Below, one piece after another: positions 1 to 9,059 of a DNA stretch of 14,754 nucleotides. This stretch comes from Neolecta irregularis DAH-3 (Eukaryota > Ascomycota > Neolectomycetes > Neolectales > Neolectaceae). Each line of letters starts with the position of its first letter. Position 1 is the stretch's first letter. The stretch is from positions 1 through 14,754 of the forward strand of contig LXFE01000177.1 in NCBI GenBank assembly GCA_001929475.1. The letters are read 5' to 3'. The notes beneath the pieces are model-generated. The model was not told the DNA's origin. It ran no database searches and worked only from the letters and a program-made list of their open reading frames with translations. The translations under genes were made by a program, and so were the position numbers.

Positions 1-80
1 AGCAAGTCCAAAGGCCTGAAATATGCAAGCAAGCAAGTCCAAAGTCCAGAATTGGACTTGCTTACTCGTTAGCAAGTCTG
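1..80. repeat. Cluster of AGCAAGTC units with an inverted repeat
   Basis: The unit AGCAAGTC(C) occurs at 1-9, 32-40 and 71-78, and in reverse complement at 54-62. Bases 31-42 and 52-63 form a perfect 12-bp inverted repeat with a 9-base loop, so a hairpin is possible. The window edge cuts the element, so its full extent and class cannot be judged. No coding frame accounts for it. Confidence 0.6.
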
Positions 81-1180
81 GTCGCCTTTAGACCCAGAGT
101 CGGTATAATTATATTCTATCTTGCGTAAATGCCGCTTCTCTATCAAACAGTCAGATTATTCTTGCTGTACAGCTTTTGCTGTCGAACTATGCCCAATAAA
201 CGAGATATGGGACTTACAAAATCCTGTAGGATACCTTTATGTTACTCCCAACGACGTCATAAAAGCATACATTTCACATGCTTGCTATCACAGTTATTAA
301 GGGTGGTAGAGTTGTATTTATCCCTTGAGAGCGAGTGACTATTCAATATTGGTCTCTATGATAACGCGATATACGAGTAAAAGAAGACCACGGTAAAAAG
401 AGCAACCCTTGGCGGCACCCTAATGTTTACCGGAAGTAAACTCATTTATCTCAACGATTGGCGGTATATTATTTATTAGTCAAAAGTGATGAGATAAAAG
501 AGAAATTAGAATTGTGAACTAATGGTGGACTACTAGGTTCTCAAAAGTCTCACAGCAAATAATATGTCAATGTAGTGACCCTTGGGAGTCCAGTATTAGC
601 GCCAATGGCCTGACAAAGGAAGAGAATATTATGTCGAGTGCCAAAGACTAAAGTCAAGAGGAGAAAATGTCCCCTAGAAAATATTCATTTAAAGGCTCTT
701 GAGATCAAGATGTCAAAGGTAATCAAGTAAATCGAAACGGGGACCCGTTTTAATTCAAGTTGTTGTAAAAACTTCGTGCAAAGATTCATGGACGGTTTCC
801 TTCCTGCTCGAGGTTTTGAAGAAGGTCAGAGAAACATAATAGATGATAATTATTACGAATCCTTGCTTCGGCAGCGTTCGTTTCCGCCGATTAAAGATCC
901 TTGAAATTACTCCGCTCTCCGTTTGTTCGATTATCATTCAATGCGGCCGGCGTTCAGTTCTCAGCTAGAAATTACACTATCCTGCTCCTTCTTGTGCAGA
1001 GAAGAATAGTACAATTTATGTCCGGGTAATCTCGGAACACTCGTGTGACTTTCGCTTTTTCTACACTCGGAAAAATTAGGGGCCGCTCTCTCGTCCTTAA
1101 AAGGTCGCGCATGTTACAGTTAACCTCCAAAACTTCTTTCTTGTCTTTACTCAATTTCACCTCTCCTCTCCTCCGCAGAT
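81..1180. other. Non-coding stretch upstream of the ADP/ATP carrier gene
   Basis: About 1.1 kb with only short, unrecognisable open frames on either strand. The right end must contain the promoter and leader of the carrier gene. Bases 1157-1178 are a pyrimidine-rich run ending in CGCAG, two bases before the ATG at 1181. It resembles a 3' splice site, and a GT at 1143 would define a 36-bp leader intron (1143-1178), but this is not proven. I saw no tRNA or repeat here. Confidence 0.5.
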
Positions 1181-2258
1181 ATGTCCGAGAAACAGTCGAA
1201 CTTTTTGATTGATTTCCTGATGGGTGGTGTTTCCGCAGCCGTCTCGAAGTCGGTCAGTAGCCTTGTGTCGGGAGTTATTTACGGGTAGGCTGCCGCACCC
1301 ATCGAGCGAGTCAAACTCCTCATTCAGAATCAGGATGAGATGATCAAGGTATGAATTCAATCACGCTGTTGGTCCTAATCAAAATCAGAGCGGGCGATTG
1401 GATAGACGATATGGGGGTATCGTCGAATGTTTCAAAAGAACAACCGCAGATGAAGGTATCCTTGCTTTATGGAGAGGAAACACAGCCAATGTCATTCGTT
1501 ATTTCCCAACTCAAGCCTTGAATTTTGCTTTCAAAGATCATTTCAAAAAGATGTACATCCATCTTTTCCTCTAATCTCAAACGCTAATCAATAAGATTTG
1601 GATTAAAAAAGGAAGATGGTTATTGGCCTTGGTTTGCGAGTAACTTGGGGTCTGGTGGAGCAGCCGGAGCCTCGTCATTGTTTTTTGTTTACTCCCTCGA
1701 CTATGCCCGAACGCGTCTCGCAAATGATGCCAAATCCGCTAAAAAAGGAGGAGAACGTCAATTTAAGGGTCTTATCGACGTCTACAAAAAGACTTTGGCC
1801 AGTGATGGAATCGTCGGTCTTTACAGAGGCTTTATGCCTTCTGTTGCTGGTATAGTCGTTTACCGAGGATTATACTTTGGTCTTTACGATTCTCTTAAAC
1901 CAGTGGTTCTTACTGGGTCTCTTGATGGAAATTTCCTTGCTTCTTTCCTTCTGGGATGGGCTGTTACCACTGGGGCAGGTCTAGCATCGTATCCTCTCGA
2001 CACCGTTCGTCGACGTAGCTTTCCTTCATCTCGTGTAGCTAATTGGTAGGTATGATGATGACATCAGGAGAGGCCGTGAAATATTCATCTTCAATGCAGG
2101 CGTTCTCTCAAATCGTTGCTCGGGAAGGTATGAGGTCTTTGTTTAATGGAGCCGGAGCCAATGTTCTACGTGGTATTGCCGGAGCCGGTGCCTTATCCAT
2201 GTACGACCAGTTCCAGGTCCTCCTCCTCGGGAAGAAGTTTTCTGGTGGTAGTGGATAA
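1181..2258 (+). CDS. AAC: Mitochondrial ADP/ATP carrier (adenine nucleotide translocase)
   Basis: Exchanges cytosolic ADP for matrix ATP across the inner mitochondrial membrane. Exons are 1181-1252, 1289-1348, 1389-1552, 1596-2014 and 2050-2258 (924 nt, 307 aa, the normal family length). Introns are 36, 40, 43 and 35 bp, all GT..AG; CTAAT-like branch sites are visible in introns 2-4 (GCTAAT in 3 and 4). The three carrier repeats are present: PIERVK at residues 28-33, the SLDYARTR variant in repeat 2, and [12 protein letters not shown] in repeat 3. RRRMMM (237-242) is the signature that separates ADP/ATP carriers from other mitochondrial carriers. The ATG at 1181 gives the usual short hydrophilic N-terminus before the GGVSAAVSK helix. 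Residue 24 is Ser where most relatives have Thr. The C-terminus is GGSG. Identity is not in doubt; exact intron ends rest on frame and homology. Confidence 0.98.
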
Positions 2259-2406
2259 CTGTATCAAGTTGTGGATGTGGAGATACGTCGTGGTACATGT
2301 AGTTGGTTGTCGGTGAAACAATTAATTGAATGGTACAGAGTGATCGCCTTTGCGCTTGTGAAACGCTCCGTCTATCAGCTGATCGTCGTAGTCTCCTTAA
2401 CATCTC

Positions 2407-2414
2407 TATATAAA
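2407..2414 (+). promoter_or_regulatory. TATA box of the TMEM19-like gene
   Basis: TATATAAA lies 43 bases before the ATG at 2458. It sits within the 199-bp gap after the carrier stop codon, so the two tandem genes appear to be transcribed separately. Inferred from sequence and position only. Confidence 0.45.
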
Positions 2415-2457
2415 CCAGTAGTTTTGGGTTCTGAACCACTCCATCAAACGAGTCTAA

Positions 2458-3352
2458 ATGCCTGCTGCCACCAGAGTTCTTATCTCCGTTCCTTTGCTCC
2501 TTTACATGGTCCACAAATCCTATAAAACAGGCTCCCTCTCTTTCTCCGGATGTATAGCAGCCTTCATAACGGGATTAATCAATGCTCTTCATCCACAAAA
2601 CGCTATTTTTCTTCTCCTTACCCTCTTCTTCTCGGGCACCGTAATGACAAAAGTACCCATTCTGGAAGGAAGAGAATGTTAATAAGATAGTACAAATCTC
2701 AAATTAAAGATTCAATTGTAATCACGAAACAATCTGCCGCAAGACCAAACCGAACAGCAACCCAAGTGTTTGCAAACTCTGGGGTTGCAACGGTATTATT
2801 GTGTCTACATATTCTCTATCCATCATTCGACGTATTTTTAGTCGGTGCAGTCGTGTACCTTCTTTCAGTGAAACCTAGAGATAATGGACTAGACAATATG
2901 CTGCAATGGCAGGCGATACATTTTCCTCTGAACTAGGAATTCTCTCAACTTCTTCCCCTAGATTGGTAACAACGTTTAAGCGTGTCCCGAAGGGTACAAA
3001 TGGCGGAATTTCGCCACTAGGTTTATTTGCAGCTTTCCTGGGTGGTTTTACAATCTTCCTCATCTCGATAATCGTTCTAGCCTTGCCTCGATCGGTAATC
3101 TTCCTAATTAGTATTTTTGGAGGGTTGCTCGGCAGTTTAATAGACTCGATTCTAGGAGCGACTATGCAAGAGACTAGATTGATCAATGGAAAGGTTGTCG
3201 AGGAAAGTGAGGACGGGATTAGAAGTTGTGGCCGGAACTTGTTGGATAATCATCAGGTATATTGTAGCACTAAAAATTTGGTTAATTGCCAGGTGAATTT
3301 TGTGAGTGGGTTAGTGACAGCTGTGATATTTATGTTAATATATGGTGTCTAA
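2458..3352 (+). CDS. TMEM19: TMEM19/DUF92 family integral membrane protein
   Basis: A multi-spanning membrane protein of the conserved TMEM19 (DUF92) family, whose biochemical role is not well defined. Exons are 2458-2652, 2691-2854, 2893-3256 and 3293-3352 (783 nt, 260 aa), with introns of 38, 38 and 36 bp. Splicing joins TK to YKSQIKD and VGAVV to QYAAMAGDT, restoring the family order. Family landmarks are AGDTFSSELG (about residues 126-135), then GTNGGISPLG, then GSLIDSILGATMQ, and finally LDNHQVNF before the last hydrophobic segment. About six to eight hydrophobic segments are visible. The human protein is about 336 aa, so this is a compact version with a short loop after the third helix. 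Intron 3 is 36 bp and stop-free, so its retention would add 12 residues without a frameshift. Confidence 0.93.
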
Positions 3353-3380
3353 TATGAATGAGTACTGCATGTCAGGATGA

Positions 3381-3386
3381 AATAAA
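3381..3386 (+). terminator. Putative polyadenylation signal of the TMEM19-like gene
   Basis: AATAAA lies 28 bases after the stop codon at 3350-3352 and is followed by a T-rich stretch. This is a positional inference; cleavage sites cannot be seen from DNA. Confidence 0.4.
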
Positions 3387-3475
3387 GTTTTCATGTTCCT
3401 CGGAATATAAGTTTAGCGTTCATTCCATCCATGTCAATCACCAAGGAGCCTAACTCATTTCCTTGCGTGATAATA

Positions 3476-4136
3476 TCAATATGTCTTTATCTGACTTAGC
3501 TTCCCTTGCCAAGAAGACAACTTTTCAACTGCCTTCAACGACTGTTTCCTTGCTTCAAACATATCAATGGATGTTAACCCATAGATATGAGGCTTTCTCG
3601 AAATAATAGTCCGTGTAAAAACTCCCATAACGGTTCCCGTGCGGAAGTACTACTGCTTGTGACAAAGGCCGTGTGTATAATAACCACAACACAGACAGAG
3701 GTTCGACACCAAGATCGATACGGAATAGTTGAAGTGTAGCGTATTTCAAGAGGTGTGGAGGGAATATGTCTGAATCAAAAATATCGAAATCTTTGAAGGC
3801 ATCTAGTTCGGGTTTTGCAACTTTCCAGATAGATGAGAAGTAAAAATTAAGGGTAAAGGTAATGCCACAACGTTCTCGATTGGAGTTGATAATTCGACCA
3901 AGATATGAGGTACTTGTCCAACTGGTAATAGTAGCGTATGCGGCTGTAAACATATTTCGAAAAGAACTCCGTTCTGGAAAACATTGAGGACGATTCTGAG
4001 AATGGCGTGGAATATTACCGTTGGTGGTCGTCATTGTAAATAATCCTTCGACATCTGAAAAGACATGAGAACCCCGGGGTGCTGAAGCCCATGATTCAAA
4101 TATCTGCAGCAGTGTAAAGGTCGTTGGATATTTGTT
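3476..4136 (-). CDS. Unrecognised reading frame, possibly a spliced orphan gene
   Basis: On the minus strand one frame stays open from about 4145 to 3566 (some 190 codons), with its first ATG at 4034. An acceptor-like CCTTCAG ends at 4137, so the frame could be a downstream exon of a longer gene. A possible 58-bp intron (3593-3650, GTACTT..AAAG) would replace the in-frame stop near 3564 with a 38-codon tail. That tail is rich in Lys, Glu and Ser (FEARKQ, KAVEKL) and ends at a TGA at 3476-3478. Composition looks protein-like, with aromatic and acidic segments such as KDFDIFDSDIFPPHLL, but I recognise no family or domain. The intron would be longer than any other here. It could be a lineage-specific gene, a decayed gene or chance. 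Confidence 0.3.
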
Positions 4137-4145
4137 CTGAAGGCT

Positions 4146-5633
4146 TCACTTGTGCAGATAACCACGATCCGAATGGAAAGATATGCTGAATTATTAAACC
4201 TTACTCATAAGTAGGGCCCTAAACGATATCCTTTCAATGGGATAATCTTTTATAATCCAGAGCGCTTTCCTTATCACTGAGTTAGCTGCGATCGCATATT
4301 GAATCATAAGTAGTCTTATGAGCTTGACCATCCATTTCATTTGATCGGATGAAAATCACACTTAATGCTCCGAAAACCCACATGGAACAAGTGCTGCCAG
4401 TGGAGTGAAGTTCCCGAGCGTTATAATTAGTGATTCTGAAACCATATTAGTGACACATGGTTGTTAGACGATTCAGTGATTGTCAACTGACAGTATGTCA
4501 GCTTGGAGTCTTTTAGGCCCTGCTATCGGACCTCTCCAAGTCAATTCTGAGAGTTGTGGACACATCGGATCGATGGAGTCTTGAAATTAAAGATTTCGTA
4601 AATACCCACACCAGTTTCCCTCGTTCGCTTGCCGTTCTGCCCTGATAACCTTTCTCTGCTTATTTAAGTACTTGGTGTGCGACTTGGAGCCAAAAAAGGA
4701 TCTTGCTTTTGGTTTATGTAAGAATTGTCCGGAGGTAACCTCTTTAGAAAATCCCTCAGGACTGCGCTGAGAAATAAATAAATGTCATGTAATCTCAAGT
4801 AGTTACTTTACTAGGCTACGACGCGTATTTATATATCTGCAGCAAAGGAAATGTCTCGCACTCGGCTACGCGTGATTGAGGTATATCCGATATGTCTCGC
4901 TACTATCAGCTGTGGAATTTGGATATTTCCACCAAGTCTAAGTACTATTACTTTTATTGAGACCGATAGATCAAGTGAGATTTCCAAAGTTCAAAGAGAA
5001 TTATTGAGTGAATAATTTTATCAATCTGATGCCACTGTTTTTAATATTAGTCTACTTGCTGGCACTTCATTGGTCATTACTACAGTGAATAGCATGGCCT
5101 AGTTATTCAGTGGATACCTTGTGATAATTTAATCACTTTGTTATGTATATGTGTACATTTCTTATTCGGGGGAGTACCGGCGATCAATAAAAGTGTCATA
5201 GGATCTCTATTTCCTTTTCTTGTGGTTGAAACAGAGAACTTGATCTCAGAAAATCCTTCTTTTCGGGAAATGGGTTTGATCGAAAATTGCCTTTGAGTAT
5301 CGAGGATTCAAAATATTCGAGTTTGGAAAAGAATCCTGCTTTGAAGCTTTGTTTTGAGGTACCGGCTGGCCGAGACCAATCTTGAACTACTGCATAAGCA
5401 AGGTTTTCGCACAATATTTGCAGCTCTTATGGACCAAAGAAATACACACGATAGACTATATCAAAGTATACAATATTCTTATATTCTTCATAAAATCGAA
5501 GTAGACTTAAAGTCCTTATCCGTGTTATCTCCACTCCACCGTCAATATACTGACTGCCTCTCTATAATCATCCACTAGCACTTATTTAACACCAACCCAG
5601 TGTGCTCAAACAGGACGCCTGGATCCCCTTGAG
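4146..5633. other. Gene-poor AT-rich region
   Basis: About 1.5 kb without a recognisable gene. A 78-codon open frame on the minus strand (about 5196-5429) lacks an ATG and matches nothing I know. A 74-codon plus frame overlaps it at 5354-5578 and is equally uninformative. A 7-bp inverted repeat with a 4-base loop lies at 4304-4321. The right end must hold the promoter of the Yippee gene. No tRNA, rRNA or transposon hallmark was seen. Confidence 0.4.
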
Positions 5634-6084
5634 ATGGTGCTCTTTGCTTCCCAGGAAACAGGGTTTAATAAGACAGGGTTTGCAATATAACACCTACTTG
5701 ACTTCCCAAAAGATCTATGGGTGTAAGAAGTGTAAAACCCATTTAGCGCGATCCGAAGAGATCGTTTCAAGGGTACCATTGGTCAGTTTACGCAATGTTG
5801 AAAGATAGGCATTCCGAGGTCAACATGGAAAGGCCTACCTATTCGACAAAGTGTACCTTTGTACTCGTTGTATTCTATGGTGTAACGACTCTAGAGTTAA
5901 TACAATCGATGGAAACCCTGAAGAACGAACTATGACGACGGGCCGTCATATTGTCCGAGATATCAAATGCTGTGGCTGCGAATCTATTGTCGGTTGGAAA
6001 TATGATCGCGCATATGAACAGAGTGAAGCATACAAGGAAGGCAAGTTTATTCTCGAATATGAATTGCTCAAGATCGTCAAGTAA
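5634..6084 (+). CDS. MOH1: Yippee-family zinc-binding protein (Moh1/YPEL type)
   Basis: A small zinc-binding protein of the Yippee fold. Relatives (yeast Moh1, animal YPEL1-4) are linked to stationary-phase survival and the cell cycle, but the molecular activity is poorly known. Exons are 5634-5636, 5677-5772, 5809-5852 and 5895-6084 (333 nt, 110 aa), with introns of 40, 36 and 42 bp. Exon 1 carries only the ATG, which splices to GLQYNTYL, the usual N-terminus. Without this splice the frame has no upstream ATG, only a GTG at 5602. Two CxxC zinc pairs are present: CKKC after KIYG, and CCGC before ESIVGWKYD. RGQHGKAYLF, EERTMTTGRH and YKEGKFILE are family blocks. Intron 3 is stop-free and 42 bp, so its retention adds 14 residues. 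The TAA stop overlaps a perfect GTAAGT donor, discussed in the findings. Confidence 0.95.
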
Positions 6085-6626
6085 GTGTGGTTAGAGAGTT
6101 TAAACATGGTTTCTTTAGAGATTATTCGGTTTCATGTGGTGGTTACGAACGGCAACCATTCGGCTTTGTCACATCTTGTCAATTCGTATAGGCTGGAGTA
6201 TTAGGTTACGATTTGTTACTGGCGTTTTTGTCTTTGGATTCTTTTATTTTGTTACACGTACATTCTCGGTTTGAATACACTATTGCCTTTTTTTGCTCTT
6301 TCTTTTTTAAATGTTGATGGGCGTTCCAAGTTTTGTAGCTCAAGCAAAATATTCACCGCATAGGCTCAAATGATTAGTCGATAGATCAGAGAACTAAAAT
6401 ACTGGAAGAATCGACACAAAACCCATTTCTTATTCTCTTCATGAGCAAAAGCTTTAAATCCCTGTAAATATAAAGAACAAGGTAAAAAGATTGCAGAGGA
6501 CCGGTATGAACAACATTCACAAGCCAAAGACGTTTAAAAGAGCAACTTGCATATCGACAGAAGGGCGTTCAGGAGGTTACTCATCAGAACCAGCTCGCTG
6601 ACCAATCAGTATATGAATCACAAGTT
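6085..6626. other. Convergent 3' region between the Yippee and KH-protein genes
   Basis: The two flanking genes point at each other, so this 540-bp segment should hold both 3' UTRs. A possible extra Yippee intron (6081-6118) and alternative tail ending at a TAG at 6189-6191 lie at its left end. AATAAA on the minus strand (6243-6248) is a candidate KH-gene polyadenylation signal, although far from the stop. No other gene was seen. Confidence 0.5.
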
Positions 6627-7755
6627 TCATACTCGAGCCTTCTCCTCTTCGAGTTGCTCATAAAGCAGATAAAGCGCCCTTTGGGTGTTTTCAGGAGTTC
6701 CAGTAATTGTAAACATTCTCTCTCCAGTAGCATCATGAGGAGTTTTAGCAATGCTAATTCTACTGCCACTTTTGTTTCGAATGTCTGAAATTTTGCTTCC
6801 TCCTTTACCAATTATACAACCAACCATATCCCCGGGAATCGAGATATTTTGAGTTCGAACGTCTCCAGATTCCTCGCCACTGGATCGGCGGCGCGGCTCA
6901 CGAGGCTCGGATCTAGGAACAAAATCACTTCCGTTCCCGGTTCTTCGAGGGGCAGATGGTCCAAAGTTTCCGCCGCTGTAGGAATTAGACAAATTGTGGC
7001 CGCCGTTGGATCTCGGGATTGGATTGTAAAGTACAGTACCGGCGGCACGTTCCCAATCATCAATAAGGCATTTTCCAACTTGCCAGACAGCAATATTGAC
7101 AGCATCGGGTGTGCCCTGAATTTCGACGACACGTTCAGTGGACTGAGGAAGCATCTCCTTTGCAGCAGTCATACGGCAACCAGATTGGTCCTGGATAAGC
7201 TTGATACGGGTTCCAGCTCGACCGATGATCGTCCCCATTAGCTGGTGCGAGATCAGAAGCTTGAGAGAAACAGCGGAAGGATTTGGAGGTTGTTCTAGTA
7301 ATGTCTTGGCGATATGCGCATATGCCTGGGATGTTAGATTGCCGCATTCAGGACAAGAATGGCACCTTGGCGACACCTTCGAGAGTCCCGACAATGGTCA
7401 ATACACGATCATGAACACCTTGAACAACTTTAGACACTCCAGCCTTGACGCCAAGGAGTTCTCTCAATTCGGAAACATTCTTTCCTTGCTTCCCGATGAT
7501 GACGCCGGCTTCCTTGGTGGATACGAGGGCACGCATAGTGACTTGGGTATTTGCGTACTCCTCGTCGTCGAGCGACTGCTGGTCGTCGCCGTCGTTTTCA
7601 GGCTCTTCGTCAGCATTTTCGTTATTAAATGTGTTTTCAAAGAGCGAGTTTGCGTTTCCAGCACTGGGTTTTTGCTGTGGATCGGAAAGACCGATGTTTG
7701 CGAGGCGGGACGCGGCGTCATCAGCGGTAAAGGTGGATTCTGCGGCAGCAGCCAT
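6627..7755 (-). CDS. rnc1: Three-KH-domain RNA-binding protein (Rnc1/Pbp2-like)
   Basis: A poly(C)-binding-protein-like regulator of mRNA stability. The closest family members are fission yeast Rnc1, which stabilises a MAPK-phosphatase mRNA, and budding yeast Pbp2. Exons on the minus strand are 7755-7366 and 7325-6627, with one 40-bp intron (7326-7365): 362 aa against about 400 in those relatives. Each KH domain shows the GxxG RNA-contact loop: GKQG at 88-91, GRAG at 165-168 and GKGG at 303-306. The first 70 residues are acidic and disordered (NENADEEPENDGDDQQ, LDDEE). The linker between KH2 and KH3 (about 228-290) is rich in Gly, Ser, Arg and Pro. The first minus-strand ATG of the frame is at 7755; the upstream open frame has none. 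The leader just before it is strongly C-rich in the mRNA. Confidence 0.95.
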
Positions 7756-8501
7756 GGCGGGCGGAGGGGGGGAGAGGGCGGGGATGGAGAATAGGGGAGG
7801 ATGAAGGAGGTTGGGGTTGGTGGGAGGAGGGCGGAGGGCGACGGAGGAGAAGAAGGCGGGCAGGCGGCGGCGGGCGACAGCGGACAAAATCCAGAATTTC
7901 TCGCGGTGGGTCGGCCTGGCCCTGGATGTCCGCTAATTAGCGGCAATTGTGAAAGACCCCTAATTGCACCTGCCTCGCTTCCTGCACAGCACCCACGATC
8001 TGCTCGTTTTTCTTCTCTTTTTGTTTTGTACTGTGGCGCGTGGGCAGGAGAATGCAAGGCGGGCTTATCGCGGCGTGCTGTGTGACAGAAGATGTCTCTG
8101 CTGGGCTGCTCGACCGGGCACTGCTCCTCCAGATATCAATCATTCTGCGTCTTCCAGGCCCGCCCGTCGACTATCCTGTGAGAGAGACACCAGCTAGTCA
8201 TGTTTCCAGAAATATTGGTCTGCATTGTGAAACAACGGGGCAGTCCGTGCGCGCCTGAAACACGAGATTGCTCTGCCCTCCCCCGCATTTCCCAGGCCCA
8301 TTCCATAAAAAGAAATCAAAGAATCTTCAATTTGTTCAATTATGAGCAGTAAGCAAGGCGATAAACATTAATCAAAAGTCTTCTCCAAGCCGTGGTGCAA
8401 CTATATCAACATGAACGGAAAAACAAAACGAACCACCGTGACCCACGATAAATACGATATTCCGTGCCCGCTCATAACGATTCTCAACTTCCAGTGCCAT
8501 G
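7756..8501. other. GC-rich leader/promoter of the KH gene and 3' end of the zinc-finger gene
   Basis: Both neighbours are on the minus strand, so this 746-bp gap contains the downstream end of the zinc-finger gene (right) and the KH-gene promoter and leader (left). Bases 7756-7960 are very GC-rich, with G runs on the plus strand at 7759-7761, 7766-7772, 7776-7778, 7780-7783 and 7794-7797. Several overlapping open frames here lack ATG starts or family resemblance and are composition artefacts. Confidence 0.5.
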
Positions 8502-9059
8502 CTAATCCGTTCCATTCCCCGTGGGTAAATCAAACATACTTTCCTCTAGTAAATCACCCCCTACATCCCCCCAGTTCGGCGTAGCCTCTGGTTGAAATCC
8601 GCACCAAATATCAATGTCGACATCAGATCCACTGTGTAACATGGTTCCCAGGCATCGAGCAACGAACATTGTGCAAGATTGACCGTGGCAGCCTCCGTCA
8701 GGACTCCAATGCTTGGAATGTTCAAAGCTAAATTGAGTCAAACCACCAAATATAAATAATATGGAAACTTACAAGTGTTTCTTCAGGGGCTTACGACTCT
8801 TATATAGCTTGCCGCATAGCTTACAGTTGAGGCTAAACGGGTTTTCTCTGCCCTTCTTAGCCTTGATATTGTACTTCTTTCGAGGTCGTTTAAATTGACT
8901 GGGATCATCAGGCTGATTAGCGGAATCAATAATTGCTTTGGCTGGAGCCTCTTGAGAAGGTTCCCGAGACGTGGAACTGTATGTCGGTGCTGGAGAAAAG
9001 TATCCCATCCGTGGAGACGCAAACCCAGTGGAGTTCGGGGAAGCAGATCTGTTGCTCAT
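8502..9059 (-). CDS. Small C2H2 zinc-finger protein
   Basis: A predicted nuclear, nucleic-acid-binding protein of 170 aa, family not recognised. Minus-strand exons are 9059-8773 and 8727-8502, separated by a 45-bp intron (8728-8772) starting GTAAGT and ending ATTTAG. Splicing joins KKH to FFEHSKHW and completes a perfect C-x2-C-x12-H-x3-H finger: C79, C82, H95 and H99. Without splicing, translation stops one codon after the first finger His. Basic stretches KRPRKK (57-62) and KAKKGR (66-71) precede the finger and resemble a nuclear localisation signal. The N-terminus is rich in Ser and Pro, and the C-terminus is acidic with further Cys (GGCHGQSC, ARC, WCGF). The ATG at 9059 is the first in the frame; the open frame upstream has none. 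A single finger suggests a cofactor or a lineage-specific regulator, but this is not certain. Confidence 0.72.

Noticed and set aside
1-80. CRISPR-like repeats
   Set aside because: The units are too short, irregularly spaced and in mixed orientation, and the genome is eukaryotic.
3700-3710. A match to the tRNA B-box consensus (GGTTCGAcaCC)
   Set aside because: No A-box at the right distance and no cloverleaf can be drawn; it lies inside the minus-strand open frame.
7756-7887. N-terminal extension of the KH protein rich in Pro and Ser
   Set aside because: The frame is open but begins with TTG, has no ATG, and reflects the GC-rich leader.
7464-8258. Several overlapping long frames on both strands
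   Set aside because: These are shadows caused by GC-rich sequence around the KH gene and its leader; none shows a domain.
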